64,000 nucleotides of DNA, taken from Chelydra serpentina. Its lineage: Eukaryota; Chordata; Testudines; Chelydridae. Positions within the stretch are counted from its first letter, which is position 1. Every line of letters starts with the position of its first letter. The notes below the pieces were generated by a model that was given only the letters and a program-made list of their open reading frames with translations, did not search any database and was not told the DNA's origin. This document shows, in pieces, positions 33,600 to 46,345 of this stretch. The stretch covers positions 8,680,001-8,744,000 of the forward strand of contig JBAIAC010000018.1 of the NCBI GenBank assembly GCA_037349315.1, given 5' to 3'. A program made the position numbers and the translations under genes.

Positions 33600-34226
33600 C
33601 AGAGGTGGGCAAACTATGGCCCATTGGACTGTCCTGTGTGGCCCTTGAGCTCCCAGCTGGAGAGGCTAGCCCCCAGCCCCTCCTCTGCTGTCCCGCCTCC
33701 CCCGCAGTCTCAGATCGATGTGTCACCAGCGCTCTGGGTGGCGGGGCTGCGAGCTCCTGCCGGGCAACGCGGTGGTGGGGATGGCTCCGGTCGGGCAGCG
33801 TGGCTGCCAGACATGTTGCTCTGAGCGGCATGGTAAGGGAGCGGGGAGCAGGGGGGGTTGGATAAGGGGTGAAGGGTCCCGGGGGGTAGTCAGGGGACAG
33901 GGAGCAGGGTGCAGTTGGATGGGGTGGAGGTTCTAGGGGTACGGGGAACAGGGGGTGTTGGATAGGTGTGGGAGTCCCGGGGGGCATGTCAGGGGGGCAG
34001 GGGTGTGGATTGGGGTCGGGGCAGTCAGGGGATGGAGCAGGGGGAGTTGGATAGGGCAGGGGGTCCTGGGAGGGGGCGGTCAAGAGACAAGGAGCAGAGG
34101 GTTGGATGGGTGGGAGGTTCTGAGGGGGCCAGGCTATTTGGGGAGGCACATCCTTCCCTACCCAGCCCTCCATACAGTTTTGGAATCCCGATGTGGCCCT
34201 CAGGCCAGAAGGTTTGCTCACCCCTG
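33600..34226. mobile_element. hAT-like MITE with internal minisatellite
   Basis: Left end CAGAGGTGGGCAAACTATGG pairs with right end GGTTTGCTCACCCCTG. Flanking eight-mers TCCTAGTA (33592-33599) and CCCAAGTA (34227-34234) agree at 6 of 8. Inside, 33840-34130 is a G-rich tandem array with repeated GTTGGAT(A/G)GGG phrases. The long Pro-rich frame on the opposite strand is an artefact of this array. Confidence 0.7.
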
Positions 34227-34234
34227 CCCAAGTA

Positions 34235-36508
34235 AGTCTACTACATTCAATAAATGAAAAAATAAACCACATCACAGAATTTTAAAATCAGGAATTAAAC
34301 TTTTCTACCATCCATGGATGAATGAATGAAACTTTTATCGAGTGTAGTTTGTTTTATGAATGTTCTTCAAAAAATACTCAGAAATCATTCTCACGTTAGG
34401 CATTGTAAAGTGCTATAAACATTTTAAAATTATAGGGAGAGAATTACTCATTGAGTGAACGGAGGCATTGTGACTGAAACAAAGATAATGTATTTCCATA
34501 TCCTTTATTAGCCAAAGCTGTTGTTAAAAGAATTTTAAACATTTAATGCTGGCTTCATGTTCACATTATCCCTACCGATTATACTATATCAGAAAAAAAA
34601 AATTCTGCTGTGATGAATGTAAAATCTTTCATGGTCCATTTCATTCAAATCAATTTTGAAGAAATATTTTCTTGAATTCTATTTTCTTCAGAGTTGTTTT
34701 TTTTAAACTGAGTTTCACCTTACAGAGTTTTAGTATTGATGCTGAACCTGTATCTCATTCACATATGGTGAATAGCAAAGAAAAAAGCATTGCATAGTGT
34801 AATGTGCAGTCATTACTTTGCAAAAGACATATTTGCAGGATTATACAGTAATGGCAAAGGCTACTGTGATACTTTTGATTTGTTGCAGGCTACCTAGATT
34901 TTCACTTGATACCCATGTTTTTTAAATGATGGAAAAACTTGATTTTTTGTTTTATAATTCATTTTCACTTATAACAAATTATGAAATTGAGTTACCTGTA
35001 TCCATTTTGTTACTTTCGGTGAAGGAGCTGTTCAAGGAGGGGCAATTGTTTTAACTTTTTCAATCATGTTCAAGAAGGCAAGAGAAAGCTAGTGTCATTT
35101 AATACATTTTCATTATTATCAAAAATTTTCCACACTTCTGATTTTTTAATTATGTAGGTCACTTAGACAGAGTGGCTTCATTTGCTGGTACAGATGAGTA
35201 AAGGAACCTCTACAGTTGTTACTGCAGGGCCTGGCTCTGTTGAACACTGTTCAGCAATATTACATGTCAGTTAGTGGATCAGTAAATAAAATCTTTGTTA
35301 TTATTTCCCATCCCAGGGCAGCCACCTTTCTAAAAAACATCTGCTGGCTACACCCACCCACTAGGTTGAGATCTATACATTATTTTGATGATTTCTGCAT
35401 TAGTAGATTGTAACTATCTTTGTAAAGTCTTTGGCACTAGACCCAAACTGATCTCTCACTGAAATCTGATTTATTACTATTTTCCAGTTTACAGCGGTGG
35501 ATGATATGAAATGTTACAGGCTGGAGCCAGAAGTCCACAGGGTCTTCCTACTGTTTTATCACTGAGTTTTGAACAAGTCTGCATTGACAGGGGCATGAAC
35601 TAGACACTTTAATAGATTTGTCCCATTTCAAAGTTCTACGACTTGTTCCCTATTTAGTCAGTTACTGTGTAAATGATGGACTCCAATCTCATGCTAGCTT
35701 CATTAGGACTACTCACACAACTGAGCACTACTCCATGTGAGCAAGGGTTGTAAAATCTATGGATGGAAATGGTTTTAAATATTATTCAGGCAGCACATAT
35801 TCAAAGCCAACTTCTGCTCTTGGTTATACTGGAGTAAAACTGGTGTCATTCCACTCAAGTCAGGATCACTCTGGGTTTACACTACTGTAAATGAGATCAG
35901 AATTTGACCCAAAGTTTCTCGATTAATTGTGAAATGCTTGCAAATGTGCATGTCAGTCATGAAAATGACAATGTACCATAGCTGCATTTCTGTTGGTGGG
36001 ATATTCACAGTTCCATCACCCTTCCCCTCCAGAGCTGTACCTCAGTGTTGTTTTTTGAATGTTTTAGAATCTTTGTCCCATCACAGTTTTGAATGCAGAT
36101 GACATGAAAATTTGTGACTAAAAATATCCCAGTGAGTAACCTCATCTTAATATGTTCAAGCGTGTGGAAATTTTACATAATACATGTAACTGATCTTATT
36201 GAAATACATTGAATAATCCAGGAGAGAGAGTGAGCAGTAAAGAGAGAAGTCTTCATGATGTTTAGTACTGCTGATCAGTACATGTTAATCCAATTAAGAT
36301 GTGTACCCCACAGCCTCCATTTCAATTTTCCCGTTTCCCTTTCTTTTAAGGCCAGTTGATGCAAGCCAGTTTAAGTCAACCGAATGTGCTCCACATTGAG
36401 CTCTTCTTAAAGACTTGGTATCCAGCTGCTCAAAATCAGCAGTCAGGCCGGCAGAAACTTTCCCCGCCTTTGCTTCACAGATACACAGGACACAGCAGGC
36501 AGCTGTAA
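34235..36508. other. AT-rich intergenic DNA
   Basis: No exon, RNA or well-bounded repeat recognised. Around 35830-35900 an old dispersed phrase (TGGGTTTACACTACTGTAAA) occurs. Confidence 0.4.
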
Positions 36509-37360
36509 CTATTGGGATTTTTTTTCACTGAAGTCCAAACTCATGAGCGGACAGAGCCAGTGACCTTTCAAATGACCAAAGGCACATTCCACGGTCATTC
36601 TGCATCTGCTGAGCCTGTAGTTGAAGTGCTCCTTGGTGCTGTCAAGGTCCCTGGTGTATGGCTTCATGAGCCATGTGAGTAAGGGGTAGGCTGGGTCTCC
36701 CAGGATCATTATTGGCGTTTCAGCAACCCCAATAGTAATCCGCCAGTCTGGAAAGAAAGTCCCCTGCAGCTTTCTGAACAGTCCTGTGTTCTTAAAGATG
36801 CACGTGTCATACACCTTTCCATACCTGCCCACATTGATGTCAGTAAAGCATCCCCGGTGATCCACCAAGGCTTGTATTACCATAAAAAGTAGCCCTTTCT
36901 GTTGATATACTCTGTGGAAAGGCGGTCTGGTGCCATAAAAGGGATATATGTGCCATTTCTCGCTGCACCACAGTTAGGGAATCCCATTGCTGCAAAACCA
37001 TCCAATATCGCCTGCACATTGCCCAGAGTCACAGTCCTTTGTAGCAGGTTGTGACTAATGGTCCTGCACACTTATATCACAACAGCCCCCATGGTGGATT
37101 TCCCAACTCCAAATTGATTCCTGACTGATTGGTAGCAATCTGGTGTTGCAAGTTTCCATGGAGCAATCACCACCCGCTTCTCTACTGTTAGTGTGGCTCT
37201 CATTTTGGTCTCGCCGAACTGAAGGGCTGGAGCAAGCTATGCACGCAGATCCAAGAACGTGGCCTTGTGTATTTGAAAGTTCAGCACCCAGCCCACTGCT
37301 CGTCATCCCAAACCTGCATGACAGTGCAATCCCACCAGTCAGTACTAATTTCTCAGGCCC
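36509..37360 (-). pseudogene. second Harbinger transposase (HARBI1-like), broken
   Basis: Reading leftward: VWDDEQW, TLTVEKRVVIAPWKLATPDC, NQFGVGKSTMG, then SHNLLQRTVTLGNVQAILDG, FPNCGAARNGTYIPFMAP, then the DDE core DHRGCFTDINVG, ILGDPAYPLLTWLMKPY and VECAFGHLKGHW. These hold the three acidic residues expected of a Harbinger nuclease. Lesions: TAA at 37074-37072, a one-base loss near 36887 (GYF to MVIQ), a frame break near 37285 and further stops upstream. It belongs to the same broad family as the fragment at 1-479 but is more diverged. The terminal repeats could not be placed. Confidence 0.85.
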
Positions 37361-38042
37361 AGGACTGCAGCTGCTCCGTGAATGTTGCCAACAACTTTGA
37401 ATTATTTCTATGTACTACAGCAACCTAGCCTCCAAGGACCTGGCATGTTCCCCACAGCTCCTCTGGCAACTCTGAAAATACTACAGGATCAGGTGCCCTA
37501 TGCTCTCAACGCTCATCACAACAGTGCAGAGCTGTGTAGGAGCCATGCTTCTGATACAGATGGCAGAAAGTGAGGAGGGACGTGTGGGTTCACAGGAATT
37601 TTGAGAAGAGGCGCAAAACATTATGGGATGCTGATGAAATTATGGGATGGATAACTTTGCATTATGGGACACTGAAATCACGCTCCCAGTCACCCCTGCA
37701 TTACTCATTTTGGCCCCATAAGGCATTGCAAAACCTTCCCAGAACACCCTGCACTAGATAGTGGCATAGCTACCCACGGTACACTGCTCTCTGCATCGAT
37801 GCAAGCACTGCTAGTGAGGATGCACACTGCCCACACAAGGAGCATAGTATGGACATGCAAACACAATTTAATTACTGCAGTGGCTGTATGCTGATGGGAC
37901 TTATGTAGACTTTCTTTTAACTGTAGACTTGCCCTTAGTCTTACTTATCTGTACTCCATATCACAGAATGATAACAAATGTTTCTATTGTAAACCTCTAT
38001 AATTGTGTAACTCGGCAAACAGGAAAGAAGCATTAATTAGTG
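37361..38042. other. flank of Harbinger copy 2
   Basis: Probably still the non-coding 5' part of that element to about 37935 (GTAGACTTGCCCTTA could be its end). No matching left end was found. Nothing else recognised. Confidence 0.4.
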
Positions 38043-38375
38043 CAGTGTTTCCCAAACTTGGGACGCTGCTTGTTCAGGGAAAGCCCCTGGTGCGCCCAGC
38101 TGGTTTGTTTACCTGCTGCATCCGCCGGTTCGGCCAATCACGGCTCCCACTGGCTGCGGTTCGCTATGCCCGGCCAATGGGGGCTGCGGGAAGCGGCGCG
38201 GGCCGAGGGATGTACTGGCCGCTGCTTCCCACAGCCCCCATTGGCCGGGCACAGCGAACAGTGGCCAGTGGGAGCCGCGATCGGTCGAACTCGCGGACGC
38301 GGCAGGTAAACAAACCGGCCGGGCGTGCCCGAGGCTTTCCCTGAACAAGCGGCGTCCCAAGTTTGGGAAACACTG
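38043..38375. mobile_element. palindromic hAT-like MITE
   Basis: 333 bp, almost entirely a palindrome: CAGTGTTTCCCAAACTTGGG at the left and its reverse complement at the right, with the arms meeting near the middle. GC-rich core. The flanks AATTAGTG and AATTGTTA are a weak 5 of 8 match. Open frames on both strands across it are shadows. Confidence 0.8.
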
Positions 38376-38378
38376 AAT

Positions 38379-39150
38379 TGTTAGTGTAAACTGCTGGGCC
38401 TCCAGACAAGAGGGTCCACTGAAACCAAGGGAGCCATTGTGTAACACCAAAGGACAAAAACTTGGTTTATTGCCCTCGCCACTTACATGAAGAGGAGTCA
38501 GGCACCAACATTGTTCTATCAGTTTTCACTCTGGAGGAAGGGAATAAAAATGCTTGACCGGGAGAAACTTTATTCCTCTGCTGCTTGAACTCTGAGGGGT
38601 GAGGATTTCTAAGCATAAGGGAGGAGTCCCCAGCTATTTAAGTCCCCTAAGGGACTTATAAAGCGTGCATATTATAGCAGCTACTGTCATCGTTTAGAAC
38701 CTAAGACTGTACCTCATTTGTCTGTGAATATTTACCTGCTTTAACCTTGTAAATAACCCAATTTCTTTTTCCTAGTTAATAAACCTTTAGTTAGTTTGCT
38801 ACAGGATTGGCTACAAGTGTTGTCTTTGGTTTGAGATCTGAATACAGTTGACCTAGGCTAAGTGATTGGTCCTTTAGGAATGGGAGTAACCTGAATATTG
38901 TCATGATCTTTGGTGTAAAGTGACCATCTCTCACAAAATCCAGTTTGCCTGGGTGGCAAGATAGACTGGAATGCCAAGGGGATTATCTGTGACTCTGTAA
39001 GACTGTTATAGTGTTTTAGGAGTTCACACTCTTTACTGGGTTGGTGAAATCTAATTATAGAACATACAACCAATTTGTGGTTTTTGCCCTGCTTCTTGAC
39101 AGCCTGCCCCGAGGTTGGCACTCTCAGTGGTCAGCCATTCCAGAAAGCGT
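38379..39150 (+). mobile_element. probable solo LTR of an endogenous retrovirus-like element
   Basis: Has an LTR-like order of signals: TATA-like TTATAAAG (about 38649), then AATAAA (38777-38782) and a T/G-rich stretch. It contains no gag, pol or env coding. The limits are approximate and no target duplication was seen, so the call rests on signal order only. Confidence 0.4.
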
Positions 39151-39170
39151 GGATCTGGGTTTAAATGCAT

Positions 39171-39460
39171 AAGGGTGTATCTACACTGGATCTGGAGGTA
39201 TAATTTCCAGCTTGGGTAGACATACAAGCCCAAGCTCTGATTGAGCTAATGCACTAGAAATAGAATTGCGGGCTAGAAGGATGGACTAGCTGCTCAGGGT
39301 ATGTATCTAGGGTTCAAATGGGGTGGCTGGTCTGCCTAGCTGCTCATGCTGCCATAGCTACACTTCTATTTTTAGTACATTAGCTTGATCAGAGCTAGCA
39401 TGGGTATGTCTACATGAGCTGGAAATTACACATCCATCTCCACTGTGGACATATCTTAAG
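39171..39460. mobile_element. MITE with 39-bp inverted ends
   Basis: GTGTATCTACACTGGATCTG...TAATTTCCAGCT (39175-39212) pairs with AGCTGGAAATTAC...GTGGACATATC (39417-39456). No coding. Superfamily not determinable from the ends. Confidence 0.65.
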
Positions 39461-40012
39461 TCACTTTTAAAAATGGAACTCAGGCTCCTATGTTATTTAT
39501 GTGCCTTAAAAAATTTTACTCTTTACATTTTGGATAATGTAAAACTAAGGTCTTGACAATCGGTTCTCGTGATAGAATCCATGACACACATTGTAAGAGT
39601 GGGGGTGTTAACCCTAAAGTCTTGGGCAGCTACTATGTTAATTATATTCTGCACAGCTATATTATTCTGTAGTTTCAACCGAAAAAAAAGTCTTACTTTA
39701 AACTGTTGTGTCGTGGTGTTGTGCTCTGTTAAAACAGTTGCTGTGTTTCACTCCAGAGGAGGCTGTATTTTAGAGCTGGGCAAAATAATCCCTTTATAGT
39801 ACATGTCTGTGTACACAGATATTGATCTATCTGTTGGTAAAGCACTTTGGGATGAAAGCTGCTTTAGAAATGCAGGTTCTCTTTTTATTTACCACTTTCT
39901 AACCTTCCAAAATCAGTGTGAATGCTGTATACAGAAACCTAGTTTTTAACTTTCTTCTCCCCGTCCAGAAACAGGTAAGATTTGTTTCTTCTGGCCTTCA
40001 TTAAGGGTCACC
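39461..40012. other. AT-rich DNA, nothing recognised
   Basis: Near 39838-39880 a phrase AAAGCACTTTGGGATGAAAG occurs, an old repeat remnant. No gene recognised. Confidence 0.4.
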
Positions 40013-40246
40013 TAATCAGGGCTGGCGCTTCCACTAGGCGACCCTAGACGGTCGCCTAGGGTGGCAGGATTTGGGGGGCGGCATTTTGGCGGCGACTCAT
40101 TTTGTGGTGGCGATTCGGCGGCAAGAAGAGTGGCCGCCGAAACACCGCCAAGAATGCAGCTTCACAGGAGCTGCCGCTGAAGCGCCGCCGATTACGGCGG
40201 AGGAGCGCTGCCGCCTAGGGTGGCAAAAACCCTGGTGCCGCTACTG
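40013..40246. repeat. GC-rich GGCGGC-type dispersed repeat
   Basis: Sharp GC-rich block in AT-rich DNA. CTAGGCGACCCTAGACGGTC and CGCCTAGGGTGGCA recur in inverted form at its ends, and the body repeats GGCGGCGA/GCCGCCGA. Probably a MITE. Confidence 0.5.
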
Positions 40247-43200
40247 CACCCAATGAAAACTTTAACAGGCACATATAAGTTCCATGCCCAATTATGTGCA
40301 CGGCTGTGACTTTTACTAGTAACATCTTTTCAAAAATGTTGCCTGGTGCATCAAAATGTGTTTCATTGTCATTTTGAGGGAATGATTTTTCCTGTGACTC
40401 AAATTCTTCTCTGATTATATAATGCTTATTAATGTTTTCCTTTCACATGTCCAAGTCAGTGGCCATATATACAGAAACAAATATTGCTCTGTGAATATTA
40501 GATGTACATCATATAAAGAGAAGATACTGGAGCAAGAGCAGTTTAAAACATGGCATGATTTCTTTTTTGTTAATCACAGCTAATCAGAAAGGTATTAACA
40601 ACTCATCAGCGTCACTGTTCCAGTATTTCTTCTTCTTTTCAAATGGATTGACGTTCTCCTCTACTTTAAGTTACATGAACTTAACTCAAGTGACTGAAGC
40701 AAATAGTAGTCCTCCAGTGGCCTTAGGAGGAGAGATTGCTGCTAGCAGTCAAAAACTCATTCCTATGAAGCAGTGCTATTAGAAAGCTGGGAGGAGCTCT
40801 CCCTTTTGTAGGGGGCTGAGAGGAAGCACAGCTGTTGCCGAGAAGAGATTAATAATCACATTTTAGAGATCTAACACTGGCTTTTGTTCTTATTGAAGTC
40901 AATGGAAGTTTTGCCACAGATTTCAGTGGTAGTAATATCACGCTCTTTACCATTTCCCTAGTGTTCCCCCCATATATCAGGTTAGGCAGCAAAGTAAATG
41001 TAGCACTGTATTAAAGTGGAGTGCCAGCTCTGCTATAGTTAAGGTGAGCATCACTTTCTGTTTAAATGTATATAAAAACTTTAATTTGCATCCAGCTGCA
41101 TCATAATAGAGAAGAGTCATTGCATGTGTTGGAGAAACATTCAGGATAAATAAATATAGATGTGTTGTCAAAGAGACTTGGTATAGACTGGCAAATCTTC
41201 AGGGCCAATTTCATTTTAATTGGTAAAAATATTGCATCATTTTTGTATTTAAGAACAATGTAGGCAAAACCTAAATTGTGTGCAAAGGTCTGGTTCAAAT
41301 TATATGTCAAAACAATGTATTGCGATACTGTGGTTGACATTTTGGTCACACAAAATGAAGGACATTACATTCATTATTCCTATAGCAACCAGAACTTGTT
41401 ATTGAGTATACAGCATTTGTATTACTGCAGGTAGTGATTTGCTTTCTGCCATTATGTGCATAATGTGTTTAACTTATAATTGCTGTGGACAGCATGACTT
41501 AGAGTTTTCTAATTTTTGCATGTATGAAATACTATAATTTTCCACTAACAAGTTTTTCTATATAATTTTCTTGCCTTTTGCTGCTGGTGGTGTTTTGCTG
41601 TTGCTTTTAAGAAAAACATGAAAAAGGAAGGTTATGGCATAATTTGATTCTGCTATTGTACATAATTCAAAACAACACACATGCAATTCAAATTTCATAG
41701 AGTCTGGGGCTGTCCCATGTCATCATAAAAATCTCATCCACCCATTACTTTGAATAGCATTGGAAAGTGTATTGTCTGCTAGTCCTTCTGCTAGATCACA
41801 GCAGTTTCAAATTTTGCATGCTGTGGAGTAAACAGTACCTTCTCTAGTGTACAGATCTACAGTGTGAGAATTTGAAGTGCATGTGTGGTCTAATGACTGA
41901 ACATCCAAATAAATATGTTAAGGAAATGTGTATGACATAAGGAGGCTCAGGGGTTATCAAGGATTGATGGCTGGAGGTGTTTGTATGAAACAGACTACTT
42001 ATGTATAGCTTTGCCCAATTGAACCACTTTACTTTGTATGTCAGTGTGTGATGCTCTAGATATTCAGGACATAAGTATATACAGAGCAGTGCATTTCCAC
42101 ACATTGTTAATTTAAAAGAAATGGCTGCTGGATTCCGGGCTCTTCCTCATTAAAAACTCCCTACGTCCCAATTAAAAGTGGTGCTAGAGAACCAGGGCAT
42201 GAAATTCCTTCTCCCCGAATTAAGTGGTGTTATCTTTTAATCTCTTAATGTACGTTTATTGTCTTTCTGTATATCTAAAATTACAGATTAATGTAAAAAA
42301 GTGTTTCTGCTCTTGGTTGTTTGCTTCTGTTCTCTTCCGATAAACTTAGATTAATACAAGCTGGTTTTTTTTTTAAATTATTGTTATGAAGTGGAAGGAA
42401 ACATTTCAGCTTCTAAAATTAAAGAATGAGAAAGATGAGTCTTTTGAGAGTAGTTCTGAAACGGACTGAACAGATTCTTTATAATAGAGATCAGGCAATT
42501 GTCTCAAAGCCACTATATATACATATTGAGCAAATTCAACTCTTTGAAAATATTATACATATCAACTTTCGTTATCCCTCAAGATATCTTTATTGTTTGA
42601 AGACTTATCTTTGTAGACAAAATGGGACTGAGTCTCCACTCCCACACACCTTGTGTAGTCAGTTACACCGGTGTAAAACTGGGGTGCAATGCTACCATTT
42701 GAGACGGTAGCTTTTTACATCCACTTTTCAGTGCGGTAAGTATCTATGTAAGGAGTGAAGAATCAAACCCAACATATTTATGATTTAAAATTACAAGAAG
42801 AGATCCTACTGGGCAGGCACAAGATGCTATCTGATGAGTGTTTATAAACTGTTATTCCAAAATGAAATTCCTTCAGACATGTAGATTGTATTTGTTCTCA
42901 CTGAGGACTATTGAAATTATTAGGAGTTTTGGCACTAATTCGTCAATGTACATAAGACCATGCCCATTTTAAGCAAGTGAATAGTCTCTTTGACTTCACT
43001 GGGACTACTCACATGTTTAAATTAGGTCCATAATGACTCCAGGCTTTTATGCATGGAGGGCTTGAAAGATTAGGTCCAAAACCATGTCAAGTATGAATTT
43101 TTCTTTAAAGTACCATTTTTGCATTATGGCTCGTCTAAAATCCATTGTAGTCAATGTGAGTCTCTGTTGACTTCAGTGGGCTTTGGATGAAGCACTTGCT

Positions 43201-43859
43201 GAGCACAAAGAGTTGTGAAACATTTCTGAACAGCTGAAATGTATTGCTTCTCATGCTTAGATATCTTCAAAATAGCCACATTTTCTTCTTGCTTTCCATG
43301 CGCATTCACCTTCATGCCAGCATCATACATGTGAATTTTCACCTCAAACATTACTTTTTTCCAGAAACAAAAAGCATTTATGTACAGGAATTTAGAGTTA
43401 AAATAGTGTACAATGATTTTTGTACAGAAACACAAGATACTGATGGTGACGTGTCCTTAACTGTGTAAGCTACTGTCAAAGTAATTAGATCAAAATGGCA
43501 AATCCAGGCACATATATAATTTCCATCACATTATAATATGAAGGAGATTGTCATCATTGTTTTGTAGTAGTTGCCTTGTTTATTTGTGAGAATTTGAAGT
43601 GCCTTTGAGTGTAGTACATTTATATTCTGTCTAGAGTCAGCTACAGAATGTATAATTTAATTGCACTATATTTATGAGATAATCACTGAAGGACATAATG
43701 GGAATAGCAGCCATTTTATGAATCTCATGGTGTGTGTGAGAAACAACAAACAAAAGAGAAATCTAGCTTTATCTCTATTGGTTTATGAAGCATTTGGGGG
43801 TTCAAACATTTTCTGAGGGGATTTTCAAAGACAAAAGGCAGGCATCCAACTCCCGCTGA
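40247..43859. other. AT-rich intergenic DNA
   Basis: 3.6 kb with no supported gene. An old dispersed phrase (TACACCGGTGTAAAACTGGG) lies at about 42664. The open frames are short and unconserved. Confidence 0.45.
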
Positions 43860-44375
43860 AATTAAAAAGGGAATCCTACAAAAAGTGGAAACATGAACAA
43901 ATTGCTAAGAATCTGCACAAAAGGATAGCACAAACACGTAGGGACAAAATCAGAAAAGCTAAGGCACAAAATGAGTTACATATAGCAAGGGACCTAAAAG
44001 GCAATACGAAGAGGTTCTTTAAATACCTTAGGAGCAAGAGAAAGATGAAGGAAAGTGTAGGTGGTCTACTTAGCAGGGAGGGAGAGCTAATAACTGATGA
44101 CATCAAGAAAGCTGAGGTATTCAATGCTTATTTTGCTCCAGTCTTCACTAGAAAGGTAGATATTGACCAGATAATTAAACACAATCAGTATTGTGGGGGA
44201 AGAAATGCAAGCCAAAATAGGGAAAGAACAGGTTAAAGAATATTTAGATAAGTTAGTTATATTCATGTCAGTAAGACCTAATGAAATACCTCCTAGGGTA
44301 CTTAGGAAGTTACCTGAAGGAATCTTAGAACCATTAGTTACTATCTTTGAGAACAGCTGGAGGATGCGTGAGGTC
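43860..44375 (+). mobile_element. CR1/L3-type LINE fragment (endonuclease-RT linker region)
   Basis: Reads [40 protein letters not shown] and KEQVKEYLDKL, corresponding to the region just upstream of the RT in the CR1 at 48.7-52.4 kb. It stops at 44375, where a hAT-like MITE begins. Confidence 0.75.
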
Positions 44376-44377
44376 CC

Positions 44378-44985
44378 AGAGCAGGTGTGGGCAAGCTATT
44401 TGGCCCGAGGGCCACATCTGGGTATGGAAATTGTACGGTGGTCCATGAATGCTCATGAAATTGGGTGTTGGGGTGCAGGAGAGAGTGAGGGCTCCACCTG
44501 AGGGTGCAGGCTCTGGGGTAGGTCCAGAAATGACGAGTTCAGGGTATGGGAGGGGGCTCCAGGCTGGAGCAGGAGGTTGGGTTTAAGGAGTGGGTGGGTG
44601 AGGGCTCTGGCTGGGGGTACAGGTTCTGGGGTGGGGCTGGAGACGAGGGGTTTGGGGTACAGGAGGATGCTCTGGGCTGGGACCAAGGGTGGGAGGTTCT
44701 GAGGGTGGGAGGGGGATCAGTGCTGGGGCAGGGAGTTGAGGCGTGGGAAGGGGTCAGGGATGCAGGCTCCAGGCAGCGCTTACCTCAAGCGGCTCCCAGA
44801 AGCAGTGGCATGTCCTCCCTCTGACTCCTACATGGAGGCACAGCCAGGCAGCTCTGCGCACTGTCCCGTCCACAGGCACTGCCCCTGCAGCTCCCAACCT
44901 GCTTCCTGACCCATGCCCTTCCCTGGCTGGGGGCCTCCCTCCCCTTCTCTACCTTTCTCCACAGAAGGCAGCAACTCTGCCCCAA
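44378..44985. mobile_element. hAT-like MITE, same group as 33600-34226
   Basis: Begins GCAGGTGTGGGCAAGCTATT with GGCCCGAGGGCCACATCTGG, then a G-rich minisatellite (44520-44750) and a C-rich right part (CTCAAGCGGCTCCCAGAAGC). The right inverted end is not found, so the limit is approximate and the copy may be truncated. Confidence 0.55.
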
Positions 44986-45729
44986 ACATCAGCATTCCTA
45001 TTCCCTCTCCTCAGACCCCTCTCCCCAGTAAGTTGGACCCTTGACATCCTTGTATACTCTGTCTCTGTGGAGACTCTCTCCTCCAGTCACCATCACCAGG
45101 CCCATCTCACTGGCCTGAAGCCACCCCCATTGCCCTGCCACTATCCTGAAAACACAGCGGAGTGCCCAGAACATGAGGAGACAGCCACAACCAGGCTTTG
45201 ACTCTCCACTCCACAAGCAAAATGAAGAAGGAGGAGGTACTGAACAGGGTTGGGTTTCTGGTTTTAACTCCTCCTTCACTGATAACTTTGCCCTGTATCT
45301 ATTTGTACAAAACTTTTAAAACATGTGCACCATTAACATTGTTCTGCTTTCTGAGCTTTCTTTCACCATTATTCTTAGCATTATTTTAACTTTATGAGAA
45401 TTATTTTATAGTTGCTGTTAAAGCCTTGTTTTACTGTTTTATCTGAGCCCTTATTTAATCATTTTTAGCTCGCCTTATTTTAACATTTTATCTCTAAGTG
45501 GAGGATCTATGCCATTTTATCCAACTGCATCAACTGCAGCATTTTAGCTCTAAGAGAACAACTTTTACCTTTTTAATTTGGGAGCACTATGTTTTTTACT
45601 CAGACTATGTGACCATTTGGCATTTTAATGCAGAGCTTTTTGTAACCTTATTTGTTTGAATTCTCTTTTACATTGTTGTATGAATTATGTTTATTGTTGT
45701 GATCCTTCCTTGTTGATTTTTATGTACCT
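44986..45729. other. AT-rich DNA with degenerate internal repetition
   Basis: From 45300 to 45660 phrases such as TTATTTTAACATTTTATCTC and CATTTTAGCTCTAAGAG recur loosely, suggesting a decayed tandem or a repeat 3' UTR. No gene recognised. Confidence 0.4.
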
Positions 45730-46345
45730 TTTGTAATTCTGTAACACACGCATACACACACACTAAAAACAAAAAACAAAATTGCATTGCATTCAAGAGA
45801 AGCATATTGTGGCACACACCTTGGAGTTTGTCTCTCTTTTTTGCCAAGATTTGTTTTCAATGTACAGGTACCTGGTGATGGTCTAGACCACCTCTTGCAG
45901 GAGTTGCTCCCAGATTCTCCTCCCTTTGTCGACAAAGGACAACGGCCTCTGTGAACATGCCCATTGTGGATGCCTGTGTCACCCCTCCTCTGCAGCCACA
46001 GCCTGCGGATGCTCCTCCTCTTCCTTCTCCACTTCCTCCTCCTGCCCCCCCTTCTGTGTGTAGTCCCTAAGGAAAAGGATTCCCATTGGAATAGCAATAT
46101 TATGCTAAATGCAGCACACTGAGAATCTTACACACCTTTCTGGGGCTCTACTGTAGTGTACCACCAGCAGCGAGACAGACACCTGGCACCATAATCTTTA
46201 AGATTCCAAAGGTTCTCTCCATCACTGATTGAGTGGCGGCATATACACAGTTGCAGTGCTCTTCTGTCTGGGTTGAGGGGTACTTGATGGGGGTGAGGAA
46301 CCATGGCTGGCGGGGATATCCTTTGTCCCCTATGAGGACATGCAC
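45730..46345 (-). pseudogene. third Harbinger transposase, C-terminal fragment
   Basis: A minus-strand frame from 46345 to 46148 reads VLIGDKGYPRQPWFLTPIKY, EEHCNCVYAATQSVMERTFG, ILKIMVPGVC and GGTLQ: the second Asp (GD-GYP) and the Glu (ERTFG) of the Harbinger DDE core. A stop follows GGTLQ, with the family's PRKVCKI wording and an acidic C-terminal tail (45720-46097) beyond it in broken frames. This is a different lineage from the other two transposases in the window. Confidence 0.8.

Noticed and set aside
33547..34275. 242-codon Pro-rich open frame on the minus strand
   Set aside because: Covers the G-rich minisatellite of a MITE and is compositional.
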